Source of the DNA: Bacteroides intestinalis DSM 17393
GTDB taxonomy: Bacteria > Bacteroidota > Bacteroidia > Bacteroidales > Bacteroidaceae
Direction: 5' to 3'
Length of the DNA: 64,000 bases
Assembly: GCF_000172175.1 (NCBI RefSeq)
Contig: NZ_ABJL02000008.1
Span: 1,116,001-1,180,000 of the forward strand
A program made the position numbers and the translations under genes. Shown piece after piece: positions 54,527-63,451 of this stretch (the first letter of the stretch is position 1; each line of letters opens with the position of its first letter). The notes below the pieces were generated by a model, which was not told the origin of the DNA, made no database searches, and saw nothing but the letters and a program-made list of their open reading frames with translations.

Positions 54527-54636
54527 TAAACTACTTTTTAAAATTAGACTTAAATTAACAAGGGATTTCACCTGGAATTCTTTTTGAGTTGTTCATAATA
54601 GATTGTTTTTACATAATATCAATACATCATTTTTAA
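54483..54636 (-). repeat. Right 154-bp inverted repeat (leader and first codons of susC3)
   Basis: It is identical to the reverse complement of 21357-21510. It holds 110 bases of leader, the susC3 ATG (54524-54526) and the next 41 coding bases. Confidence 0.95.
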
Positions 54637-54683
54637 AGTTATACATTATTGTTTTCCATATCGCAAACAAACAACAATTTTCC

Positions 54684-54731
54684 CAAACGAGATTTAAAGA
54701 TTGTATCAAATACTATCAATTATATCTCAAA
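54684..54731 (-). promoter_or_regulatory. Possible promoter region of susC3 with TTTGAGA
   Basis: On the minus strand TTTGAGA (54725-54731) is followed by TCTCGTTTG (54684-54692) at nearly the spacing seen before susC2 and the gene at 34160, one base longer. It lies outside the inverted repeat, so it stays put when the segment flips. The 305-base gap before susC3 holds no gene. Confidence 0.4.
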
Positions 54732-54831
54732 GTGTTATAGACTGTAAACAACAAATTAGATAACACCCTATTATACAATACATTACCAAGCACTATGATT
54801 TTACAACACCAAATTACAAGCTAATTCCGGC

Positions 54832-56388
54832 TTACTTAGTCAGTATTCGCAAGTCCATATCCCTATGACGAGCCATCAGTTGTGCCACATAAAGTGAACG
54901 GGGGAAAACATTCTTCTCATTCTGTCCTTCCCAAACACCATCCGGACGATCGATAAAAACTCCCGGATATTTTTCACCCTTCATACCAAAGTTATAATTA
55001 TGTCCTGATGTCCAAGGACTCTGTACAGCAGCACGTTTCACACGACAGTTCCAAAGCACCTGAGTTACTCCAGCCCAGCCATGTCCACTTCCCATTTTAC
55101 CACGATCCTGCACATTGATTTCTCCATCGGTAATCACATTATCATAAAGAGTACCAACTGCCCAGCGATGGTGAGGACCTATATCTGCATAAGTTTGCGA
55201 AGCCGTACAATTATAAAATACATTAGGACCACATACACGTGCACCCGTCACATAATCATGACGCCCCTCTGTACTCTGACAGTTCATGAACAGATTTTGC
55301 TGTCCCCAATTATTAAAAGAATATCGCAGTCCACCGGTTATCAGAGATTTTGTTTCCAGGCAACGGCAATCCGTCACAGTTACATTCTTCGCATTACGTT
55401 CACAACTTACCGCTGAATACCCGAAATAGCGACAAGTCAGATTACGCGCCCAGCAGTTTTCCACTTTATCGAATTGAACGCCAATCCAACCATGCTCGTT
55501 ATCCTCATAATGTTCAAATTCAGATTCCAAACACATATTAGTCACCCCGACTTCACTGATACGACCGTCAAATGTATACTTAAATACTTCACCGCCGCCA
55601 TATTTCTCTTCCATTTGCATTACTACCGGATTATCAATATAAATACGGTTACCTTCTACTTTTACAATTTCACGTTCGAAAGAAAGATTATATTCCCGTG
55701 CAGTCCATTGGCGGGTTCCCTGGCGTTCAACGATCTGATCCATCTTAATATCATGTATCCAATTCTCTGTTCCCGGACGATAAACAATGATACGATCACC
55801 TACTTTAAAATTTGTAGCAGAAGAAACCTGAAAAGAGTGTGTTCCCACTGGTACAAAAGCATCCGTAATCTTCACCCTTGTTCCGGATACTTCCTCCATT
55901 CTACCATTACCAGATACTTCTATCAATGAAAAACGCTGCTTACCGATAGCCAATAAACGGGTTTCATTCACATTATCTCCTTCTCCGGTCAAAATAACCC
56001 CACCTGTATTTATATGAATGGTTCCATGAACATGATATACTCCCCGTTTCAGCAAAACCGTTCCACGGTATCCGTTTTTATCCGGTTTCATACGAGACAC
56101 TTCATCTATTGCATCCTGAATTCTTTGACGACTATCCCCTTTTTCCACAGGATATACGGTTTTTGTTACCGGATAATCAGGAATTGATTTATCACCATGA
56201 TGATAACCAACCCGGCTAAAATCCGGTATCGTATTTCCTTGTTTATCGGGATAATAAGTTAACTCCCCTTTCGGAGTAATTTTCACATAGCTGGATTGCC
56301 AGCCCGGAGGTAATTTGGTCTGGGCAGATACACTTACACAAAGTGTTACCGCCAATATCCCCCCCACAAGTTTCTTTACACGATTCAT
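54832..56388 (-). CDS. Right-handed beta-helix secreted protein, candidate polysaccharide lyase
   Basis: This 518-residue exported protein has a signal peptide 'MNRVKKLVGGILAVTLCVSV' then 'SAQ'. It parallels the beta-helix part of 34160-36619, with 'RIQDAIDEVSRMKPDKNGYR', 'GVILTGEGDNVNETRLLA' and the motif M432-GSGHGW at the identical residue number. The tail is 'FPRSLYVAQLMARHRD'. It lacks the jelly-roll extension. It lies at the end of the enzyme operon, 14 bases after the GH95-like gene. A pectate-lyase-like fold is likely; its substrate is unknown. Confidence 0.72.
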   Translation of the reverse strand: MNRVKKLVGGILAVTLCVSVSAQTKLPPGWQSSYVKITPKGELTYYPDKQGNTIPDFSRVGYHHGDKSIPDYPVTKTVYPVEKGDSRQRIQDAIDEVSRMKPDKNGYRGTVLLKRGVYHVHGTIHINTGGVILTGEGDNVNETRLLAIGKQRFSLIEVSGNGRMEEVSGTRVKITDAFVPVGTHSFQVSSATNFKVGDRIIVYRPGTENWIHDIKMDQIVERQGTRQWTAREYNLSFEREIVKVEGNRIYIDNPVVMQMEEKYGGGEVFKYTFDGRISEVGVTNMCLESEFEHYEDNEHGWIGVQFDKVENCWARNLTCRYFGYSAVSCERNAKNVTVTDCRCLETKSLITGGLRYSFNNWGQQNLFMNCQSTEGRHDYVTGARVCGPNVFYNCTASQTYADIGPHHRWAVGTLYDNVITDGEINVQDRGKMGSGHGWAGVTQVLWNCRVKRAAVQSPWTSGHNYNFGMKGEKYPGVFIDRPDGVWEGQNEKNVFPRSLYVAQLMARHRDMDLRILTK

Positions 56389-56402
56389 TCTATTCTCAAT
56401 TA

Positions 56403-58673
56403 TTAGTTTGTATATAAATTCAGTTCAACCTTCTCACCCACCACAGTCGGTATTTGCAGATATTCTCCATAAAGAATGTCTGCTTTTCCATTTTCCCGGA
56501 TAACTTGCACAGGGCGTCCTTTCCATGGGTTCTCTATTTTACAGACACGTCCTTTCTCACTAACTAGGGTTACTCCCTGAATTAGTCCTTCTTTCAAAAT
56601 AGAAGTAACCAAAAACGCACCATAAGCTCTCAGATTTTCAAAAGATGCATCCTTCTTACGATTCCAATTTGGGAAAACACGAATAATACCTTCATAACTT
56701 TGTAGCAGCATCTCATTAATAGTCAGGGGAACAGCTGCTAAAGTTTCAATACCTCCCCCACCTTGCACAATCCAGGAATTGGGATATACATCCATCTCAA
56801 TCCGCTTCTTCAAATAAGATAGAATCTTATCCGAGGGATACCCCACACGTACAGCTCCGGGATAGCAGGTTTCAATTCCATTATTAGATGTATTTCCCCA
56901 ATCATTCGGATCACGTTGTTTATCCGCCCAATGTGCCACATCTTCCAGCAAAATAGCATTGAAAGCCACATCTGTCATGGGTCCCACAACACCGGCAGGG
57001 AGAATCAAACCATGAATAGATACCCTATTCAGCCCCGATGGAGGTACTTCTTTATCTTGAGGTCCTTTCTCCATATTCTTCAAACTTTGACGCCCGTCTT
57101 CTGTAATACCCAATGGGTATTCACTCAGTTTCTCCAAAATATCCTGCCAACGGGATTGCCGTATCTTATCAATGGAAAGGAAATCACTCATATCCATCAC
57201 ACCCTGAAACAGCATACGAACCAAACCCAACGAAAGAGTTGAATTAAAATCACCTAACCGATTACGCCAGACACCTCCATTGCGTTTATTAGGCATCACC
57301 TCGTTGAAATGATCCATACGAATGACATAACGTCCATTCTCTAAAAAGAGATAATCTTCCCAAAAATCCGCACAGGCCAGAAGATACGGATATACTTTAC
57401 GGGCATACGCCTCATCATACGTACTGTAATATCGCATCAACATATTTCCAACACTAAACACCGCATTGATTTTCTGTCCCAGAAACTTATAACCACCATC
57501 AATTGTATTTTCACGGGTCGAATACTTTTCCTGCATTTCTTCAGGAGTTAACGGCCACATAGCTGTACATAAACCTTTAGGACCGATACCCACCGGATAA
57601 TAGATACCTTTGCAATTCAGCAATTCCTGCGCATGCTTCCGTCCAGCCTCCATATAATCTAATAGAGGTTGATCAAAATTATCCGTCAGACTAATATGAT
57701 TGGAAGAAAATGACGCCCAGTAAGGTGCCTGATAATTATAATTCAGATGATAATCACCTCCCCATGCCGCTTCGTCACGCGTAACAAATGGTCCCCAGAT
57801 ACCAGGTGCAAACTTACCCTCACGGGAAGAACAAGCAAACAAATATTGCGACTGATAGTAATACTTTTCAAAATAACTATCACCTATATTAATATGAGAC
57901 TGTTTCCAAAAATGATTCCACCAAGAATGATGTTCTTTCCGTAATTGCTCAACACCCGCTTCCGTTACTTTCTCTGCTTCTGTAATAGCTTTGTCTTTCC
58001 AATCCGGTGTATCATGATTCGTATAAACAGATATAACCAATTGTACTTTCTTACCGGGAATCAAGGAGAATTCATCAGAATTTGAGTTTAAAGCCAATGC
58101 CACATGAGTAGGCCAACGCAGCAATTCCGTATTTTCAAATGAACGACTTACCCACATTACTTTATCTTTGCCTCCCGCAGTAGTCGAAGTATTACCTTCC
58201 GCAGCCCATAGACGCAAATGGGCAGTAACGGCTTTGTCCGATTGCAATTCAATGATAATCTTATTATCCGTTGCAGCAACCCATGCAGACAAATCCAACT
58301 GACAATGAGGAGTTGTGAATTTAGTTCTGATTTCAGCAGATCCGGGCAATTGTTCCGCATAGTAAGTAGCTCCTTGCAGTTCTTTTATCTCAATATCCAG
58401 TCCGCCCGGAAGCGCAATTCCTCCCGGATAAACAGGATAAGCCCTCCAAAAATCATTTTTACCAATATAAAAACAGAGTTTATCAGGAGTACCTCCCATT
58501 GTGATACCGATATCTCCATTACCGGCTAAAGGAGCATCCGGAGTTTTGGTAGTGGGAACATGCTGTGGGGATGAAGTAAAGACAGCTTTATAGTTATCAA
58601 TGGCAAACTGAGCTTTCACCCCAATAGTGCTCAGCAATGCTACGCCCAAAATAAAAGCCTTGTGTGTATTCAT
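56403..58673 (-). CDS. GH95-like (alpha/alpha)6-barrel glycosidase with a DUF5703-type N-terminal domain
   Basis: The 756-residue exported protein has a signal peptide ending near GVKAQ. An N-terminal beta-sandwich with 'DAPLAGNGDIGITMGGTPD' is followed by a toroid core: 'HSWWNHFWKQSHINIGD', 'SREGKFAPGIWGPFVT' and 'GGDYHLNYNYQAPYWASFSS'. These resemble fucosidase/galactosidase enzymes of GH95, but the family hallmarks are only approximate, so I use GH95-like. Catalytic residues are not assigned. It lies between PL8 and the beta-helix gene in the minus-strand enzyme operon, 109 bases after the PL8 gene. Confidence 0.65.
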   Translation of the reverse strand: MNTHKAFILGVALLSTIGVKAQFAIDNYKAVFTSSPQHVPTTKTPDAPLAGNGDIGITMGGTPDKLCFYIGKNDFWRAYPVYPGGIALPGGLDIEIKELQGATYYAEQLPGSAEIRTKFTTPHCQLDLSAWVAATDNKIIIELQSDKAVTAHLRLWAAEGNTSTTAGGKDKVMWVSRSFENTELLRWPTHVALALNSNSDEFSLIPGKKVQLVISVYTNHDTPDWKDKAITEAEKVTEAGVEQLRKEHHSWWNHFWKQSHINIGDSYFEKYYYQSQYLFACSSREGKFAPGIWGPFVTRDEAAWGGDYHLNYNYQAPYWASFSSNHISLTDNFDQPLLDYMEAGRKHAQELLNCKGIYYPVGIGPKGLCTAMWPLTPEEMQEKYSTRENTIDGGYKFLGQKINAVFSVGNMLMRYYSTYDEAYARKVYPYLLACADFWEDYLFLENGRYVIRMDHFNEVMPNKRNGGVWRNRLGDFNSTLSLGLVRMLFQGVMDMSDFLSIDKIRQSRWQDILEKLSEYPLGITEDGRQSLKNMEKGPQDKEVPPSGLNRVSIHGLILPAGVVGPMTDVAFNAILLEDVAHWADKQRDPNDWGNTSNNGIETCYPGAVRVGYPSDKILSYLKKRIEMDVYPNSWIVQGGGGIETLAAVPLTINEMLLQSYEGIIRVFPNWNRKKDASFENLRAYGAFLVTSILKEGLIQGVTLVSEKGRVCKIENPWKGRPVQVIRENGKADILYGEYLQIPTVVGEKVELNLYTN

Positions 58674-58764
58674 AGTCCTATAATCATTTATCTAAAACAA
58701 AAATAGACGTATCTTACCAACAAGGCTTGCAATATTATTTCAATCGTTTGGAGAAATGGCTCAA

Positions 58765-58784
58765 AATGCGTTTTTTAACGCATT
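58765..58784 (-). terminator. Short terminator-like hairpin after the PL8 gene
   Basis: AATGCGTT and AACGCATT form an 8-bp stem with a 4-base loop, overlapping the PL8 stop codon. A short T-run follows on the minus strand. It may attenuate transcription into the GH95-like gene. Confidence 0.5.
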
Positions 58785-60954
58785 AACCCACTATAGAAGT
58801 TGTTTTCCCTTTCTCTTTTCCTTCGGGAAGAGAAAGACGCACCTTTTTATGATTCAACTCAAGTTCTGCAACATTTCTCTGTTGAGTCGGATCGGCATAG
58901 TTTATTACGTACCGACCGGATTCATTTTTCCGTATCATATAGATTCCGGGAGTTTGAATATTCAATATCAAATCCGTACTTACAGTCAATTGTACCGGCT
59001 GATAAGCGGCCACCCAACAAGTAGTATTTCCTTCACTATAGACAGCCTGAACAGTAGCATCATTACGGAGTATCCGTATATCCGATAAATTAAAAGCAGC
59101 CACATTTTCCTTGTCCATTTCGGGCAATATCAAATATTGATATGTGCCTTGCTTAGGTGCAACACCATGCGTCAAATAGATGGCAGTCACCTCTCCATGT
59201 GTTTCTTCCGGGTGATACATTTGCATCACATCATACCATGATCCCGTACGTTTTGCTGTTTCAGCTACAACTTCATGATTATTGCCCCATACAATATATC
59301 CTGTATGATCATGAAAATAGCGCTGTTCCTTTCCCTTAGCAGATTGCTTTGTATTCACAACATTCCATCGTGCATTTTCCCAAGAAAGCAGTTCCCCATT
59401 TTTATGGCATTGCTCTATAGAAGTGGTAACAACAAGATTACTATCTGCTTGTATGCCAGCTCCCAAACAAAGAATAAAGTCATCCGTACAAACCCATGCC
59501 TTATGAGCCTTCACTCCGGAACGATCTAACTCCATAACAGTCATTCCTTGTTTTCCATCCGAAACAGCTCCTACAAAAGTTCCTTTATTACGAGGCTGAT
59601 AACTTTTAATCAGAGGCATAGGCGCATTATCTTCAAAAGCTGTTACTCCCGGCAATTTCCGCCAGTCCCAAAAAGGAAAAATATCCAGATACTCCTTACC
59701 ATCTTTATAAATATAAGTAGCTCCATCTGCCATATAATACCCTTTCATATTATCGCCATTCATCATTTCCGTACCGATAATACGGTCAGAAGCCATTTTT
59801 ATAGACGCCATCCAGGAAGGACAGCGATGAATTGTATAATCCGACTGCCAGAAATGCTTATGTCCTGTAAGCACATTCACCGCAGGCGCAGGATAATTAT
59901 CACGAAGCAAAGCTGTTGCCACAGCCACGCACTCATCTGATTCACCTCCACCTAACTCCGAGGCTGCAAATGCAAGACTCAGTGCTTTATGTACGGGAGC
60001 ATGATGAAACAGTTGACGTCCCAAAGCATTCACATCCATCATTCCTTTCCAGATTACCCAACGATAGCCCTTATCAATCAGTGTACTCAGAATACTCAAC
60101 TGTTTATCATCAAATGCTAACGACGTCCCTGAAAATAACCCAGAGAAGAAACTCATTCCGGATACGAACGAAAGCCCATAATTACCAAACTGCTGCTGAG
60201 CACCATGCTGGTGAAAGCACCAATCGTCTTTTATACCTTCTGCTCCACCCGTGACTATTTCAGATGCAATGGTATCACGCGCCATCTTTACCAACTCATA
60301 ATCATTCTGTAATAATGCACGCATCATCACATTTCCGGCAAGCCATACCTTATTCTGTCCGGTCATCCCAAATTTAGCATTCTCCATTACAGTTATAGCA
60401 TTCTGTTTCTCCACAGGGGTCAATTGCTTCTCAAACAAGATAAAAACCGTACCCAGTGTTTTAGGAATACCTATTTGATTATACCACCAGTTCAAACATA
60501 CAGGTTTAGCAGTAAACCAATAATTCAAAGCTTTATGAATAACCGCTTCCACCTCCGAAGAACGATAGTAGGAAGTCTGATCAGAGTTATAGAGCTTTAC
60601 CAGCTCCAGAATACGTTCCGCATGAATTTTAGGTTCCCAGCCAGAACGCTTTTTGTCATCGTAATTAATATCCGGCCATGTTCCGGCTTCCGTGAAAGAA
60701 GACAGATAAGTTTCTATTTTCTTTAAATCAAAAGGATATCGCTGATGTAACTCTACCACAACCTGATCCGAAATCTCTGTTTCCGGTTGAATAGACGAAA
60801 GGATGGACAATAAGCCAAACGGATCTTTACCGGAAGGAACCAACATTCGGGCATAATTTTGCTTGATACGCACCAACTCATCCACACCACTTGCCTGTAC
60901 AGTAACAGATACAAGTAATACACTAATTATAATCAGATTACGCAAAATTCTCAT
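58783..60954 (-). CDS. PL8 family polysaccharide lyase
   Basis: The 723-residue exported protein (signal ending near VTVQA) has an N-terminal alpha-toroid and C-terminal beta-sandwiches, as in chondroitinase AC and hyaluronate/xanthan lyases. Visible landmarks: NWWYNQIGIP at 155-164, Asn201, His250 and Tyr259, with spacings of 49 and 9 residues matching the 175/225/234 triad of chondroitinase AC. Arg313 also fits (Tyr plus 54), but the second arginine of that pair is His317 here, an uncommon change that may alter substrate. It cleaves uronic-acid polymers by beta-elimination. It starts 6 bases after the stop of the GH105 gene. Confidence 0.85.
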   Translation of the reverse strand: MRILRNLIIISVLLVSVTVQASGVDELVRIKQNYARMLVPSGKDPFGLLSILSSIQPETEISDQVVVELHQRYPFDLKKIETYLSSFTEAGTWPDINYDDKKRSGWEPKIHAERILELVKLYNSDQTSYYRSSEVEAVIHKALNYWFTAKPVCLNWWYNQIGIPKTLGTVFILFEKQLTPVEKQNAITVMENAKFGMTGQNKVWLAGNVMMRALLQNDYELVKMARDTIASEIVTGGAEGIKDDWCFHQHGAQQQFGNYGLSFVSGMSFFSGLFSGTSLAFDDKQLSILSTLIDKGYRWVIWKGMMDVNALGRQLFHHAPVHKALSLAFAASELGGGESDECVAVATALLRDNYPAPAVNVLTGHKHFWQSDYTIHRCPSWMASIKMASDRIIGTEMMNGDNMKGYYMADGATYIYKDGKEYLDIFPFWDWRKLPGVTAFEDNAPMPLIKSYQPRNKGTFVGAVSDGKQGMTVMELDRSGVKAHKAWVCTDDFILCLGAGIQADSNLVVTTSIEQCHKNGELLSWENARWNVVNTKQSAKGKEQRYFHDHTGYIVWGNNHEVVAETAKRTGSWYDVMQMYHPEETHGEVTAIYLTHGVAPKQGTYQYLILPEMDKENVAAFNLSDIRILRNDATVQAVYSEGNTTCWVAAYQPVQLTVSTDLILNIQTPGIYMIRKNESGRYVINYADPTQQRNVAELELNHKKVRLSLPEGKEKGKTTSIVG

Positions 60955-60960
60955 TCCTGT

Positions 60961-62274
60961 TTATTTTTTCAGTTGTTCTGTTTCCATTATAACAGCCGCC
61001 CACAATATACCGGCAACAGCCTCTTTGGCATTCAATATTTTGGGAACAGTAACATATTCTATAAAATTCTTTTTAATCACAACTCCATCACATGCTCCTA
61101 TCACATCCAGTAAGCCTCTGTCATTCACCTGTATAAAAGGAAAGAGACTTTGATATCCCCTATATGCAACCGGAGTATATTCCTTCGCTTTTAAGAGCCC
61201 TAATTCTACACCACGCTGAATAGAGTATACAAACATAGCAGTTCCGGATGGATCTACAAAATTTAAAGGATTATCTCCTTTATCCACAACCATAAACCAA
61301 CCGCCGGTCTTCTTATCCTGCACTTCTTTCAGCCCTTTACACATTTTCAGATAAATATCAAGGACCTGCTGATAATTCGGATGTGTTTTGGGTAGTAAAG
61401 CCAGTAATTCAGGTACCACCAAAGTGTACCACCCCATACCTTCACTCCATACCTCCGGTGACAGTCCAGTAGTTTTATCCGCCCACACAGCCTTTTCAGG
61501 CTCTGTAGTCCATGCATGAAGGATAAGTCCATCCGAGCGTTGCAAATGACGGGCAGCAGTAATAATATTCCTACATGCCACATCATAGCAATAATCAGCT
61601 TCTCCTACATATTGTGCACAACGTATAAGGAACATCTGCATCATAAAAACACCATCTATCCACATATTAGGACTCCGGTTTCCATGCCAAAACTGTCCAT
61701 CGGAACTGGGATACTGATCCACAGCTTTCAATATTTGCAAGGCAGCTTTCTTGTATTTCTCATCACCCGTACGCCCGTATAATGTACAAAAGACCGAACC
61801 TGTCATAAAATTATCGAGATTCGTTAATCCGCCTCCTTTGTAATTACCCGCTTCATCGACGAAATGATCCATATATTTCTTTATATATTCCAGATACCTG
61901 CTATCACCTGTTAATTGTCCCAAACGGTCCATAGCCTCAAACATGTATCCCTGCACATATGTATAATCTTTCCAGTAAGCCATCCGATAATCCGGATATC
62001 TCGTCATCACTGTTTCCGACAAAGGTATAGCTAAATATTTCGGAGTAACTCCGGGTGTATATCCCAGTTTAGCTTCCGGCACTCCCTGAGAAGTAGTTCG
62101 CCGATAGCGGGTAGTAGTCTCCTGAGTAACCAGCATAGTAACCTCTCCTTCCACTACCATACCGGCTGTATGTTGAGTAACTACCCGGTTTTGAGCCATA
62201 GAAGAATGACTTGTACCGACTACACATACGATACAAATTCCTACTATTATTTTCCGTGTTATTATCATAGTCAT
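60961..62274 (-). CDS. GH105 unsaturated uronyl hydrolase
   Basis: The 437-residue exported enzyme has a signal peptide and the (alpha/alpha)6 fold of GH105/GH88 enzymes. It would remove the 4,5-unsaturated uronic acid left by lyases from oligosaccharide ends. The likely catalytic Asp207 lies in PNMWIDGVFM, and the 'SEGMGWYTLVVPEL' segment matches the 'RGNGWY' region of relatives with changes. The gene is placed between the alginate-lyase-like and PL8 genes with 6-base gaps on both sides, so it is the expected partner of the lyases. Two in-frame ATGs (62274, 62268) are possible starts. Confidence 0.85.
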   Translation of the reverse strand: MTMIITRKIIVGICIVCVVGTSHSSMAQNRVVTQHTAGMVVEGEVTMLVTQETTTRYRRTTSQGVPEAKLGYTPGVTPKYLAIPLSETVMTRYPDYRMAYWKDYTYVQGYMFEAMDRLGQLTGDSRYLEYIKKYMDHFVDEAGNYKGGGLTNLDNFMTGSVFCTLYGRTGDEKYKKAALQILKAVDQYPSSDGQFWHGNRSPNMWIDGVFMMQMFLIRCAQYVGEADYCYDVACRNIITAARHLQRSDGLILHAWTTEPEKAVWADKTTGLSPEVWSEGMGWYTLVVPELLALLPKTHPNYQQVLDIYLKMCKGLKEVQDKKTGGWFMVVDKGDNPLNFVDPSGTAMFVYSIQRGVELGLLKAKEYTPVAYRGYQSLFPFIQVNDRGLLDVIGACDGVVIKKNFIEYVTVPKILNAKEAVAGILWAAVIMETEQLKK

Positions 62275-62280
62275 TATTGA

Positions 62281-63447
62281 TTAAATCCAAATCAACGGGT
62301 TACGTACAGGCAGATTACGCACCACTTCGTCGGTTACAGGGAAATGTTCTAACTTCTCCCACGTTGACTGCCAATTTTTATTATGAGTCTGTAGCGCACC
62401 GAATATCAGGAAAGGATGCGCTACCGGCCATTCATCCCAATACATTACATCTTTCGTATAAATCCAGCTTTCTTTATCAACGACATAGGGATAGATAAAA
62501 TTAATACCCTTCTCCATATTCTTACCTCCCTCTGCCGTATAAGTCCATAAATTATCATTCTTATCCGAAAGCGTCTGGCATATTGTTGCCATGGCATCCA
62601 GATTAAATAAAGAATAACCATAAGGTTTCGTACGTGCTGTCTCCAACGGAAAACTACCGTCTTCCCCCATCTGCTTAGGTAAAAGTACTTCTTTATAACG
62701 CCGCTTACAAAAATCCATCATATCCTTATCACCGGCATAACGGGCAAATACAGCAACCTGCATCACCCAGCAAGTTCCATGATTATTCTTAGCATTCATC
62801 TCGTCTATGCCATACTGATGTGTGAACATCCATTTCAAATAATCAGCAAACCACTGTTTAGTAGACTTTATATCATCCTTAGACAATACTCCAAGCTTTT
62901 CTAACTGCCATAACGATTGGGCTACTTCCATAAGATGTACCGTATCAATGATGCCAATACCACGTCCTGTAGCAATTCCCTTAATAGCTTGCGCATACTG
63001 CAAGTTAGAATTCATTTTCGTAGACTCATTCACAAACCAGGCACGCACATGCGTCAGTATCGCATCCACATATTCTTTATCCTGAGTCAATAAATAAGCA
63101 GAAGTCAGATTACCTACGATTGAACTAAAACGTATCATAGCATGACGATGAGCTACAAAATTATCCGGATTGGTCTCGCCATCCCGACGCACATAAGGTC
63201 CGTCAGGATTCAAAGTATCCGGCCACCAATAATCACCCTCCGAATAAAAATCATGTATATCCCCTGCACTGCGTTCCGCTATAAAGGCGGTAACCGTTAC
63301 CGGTTCCTCCTTTATATTCATAGCGGCACGTTCCAATATGCCCTGCTTTAAAACGCACTTCACAAAATCTTTACCGTCTTTATCCGATGTACACGAAATA
63401 GCCAGAAAAGAACAGATCCCTAAAAATAACATACCTACCTTTTTCAT
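62281..63447 (-). CDS. Alginate-lyase-superfamily lipoprotein (PF05426-like)
   Basis: The 388-residue lipoprotein has a signal ending 'FLAISC' (Cys19). The body shows landmarks of the alginate lyase superfamily: 'GDYWWPDTLNPDGPYVRRDG' (about 71-90), 'NNHGTCWVMQVAVFARYAGD' (Asn221-His223, the conserved substrate-contact pair) and 'YSLFNLDAMATICQTL'. It is likely a surface-anchored lyase for uronate-containing polymers; actual family (PL5 or other) is not settled. The start is 4 bases after the stop of the partial GH2 gene. Confidence 0.75.
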   Translation of the reverse strand: MKKVGMLFLGICSFLAISCTSDKDGKDFVKCVLKQGILERAAMNIKEEPVTVTAFIAERSAGDIHDFYSEGDYWWPDTLNPDGPYVRRDGETNPDNFVAHRHAMIRFSSIVGNLTSAYLLTQDKEYVDAILTHVRAWFVNESTKMNSNLQYAQAIKGIATGRGIGIIDTVHLMEVAQSLWQLEKLGVLSKDDIKSTKQWFADYLKWMFTHQYGIDEMNAKNNHGTCWVMQVAVFARYAGDKDMMDFCKRRYKEVLLPKQMGEDGSFPLETARTKPYGYSLFNLDAMATICQTLSDKNDNLWTYTAEGGKNMEKGINFIYPYVVDKESWIYTKDVMYWDEWPVAHPFLIFGALQTHNKNWQSTWEKLEHFPVTDEVVRNLPVRNPLIWI

Positions 63448-63451
63448 AATC

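Larger units (their letters stand above)
21357..54636. mobile_element. Predicted 33-kb invertible segment bounded by 154-bp inverted repeats
   Basis: The segment runs between perfect inverted repeats whose outer ends are 21357 and 54636. It holds two inward-facing susC operons that meet tail to tail near 40.4 kb. Recombination would flip all genes from SusC1 to SusC3 while leaving the flanking DNA (recombinase on the left, beta-helix/GH95/PL8 operon on the right) in place. Reversibility is inferred from the geometry and the adjacent recombinase; this single sequence shows only one orientation. Confidence 0.7.

Noticed and set aside
58674..58782. TTTTGAG before the GH95-like gene as a further activator site
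   Set aside because: Here the string is formed by the T-run and edge of the terminator hairpin after PL8, so it has a simpler explanation.
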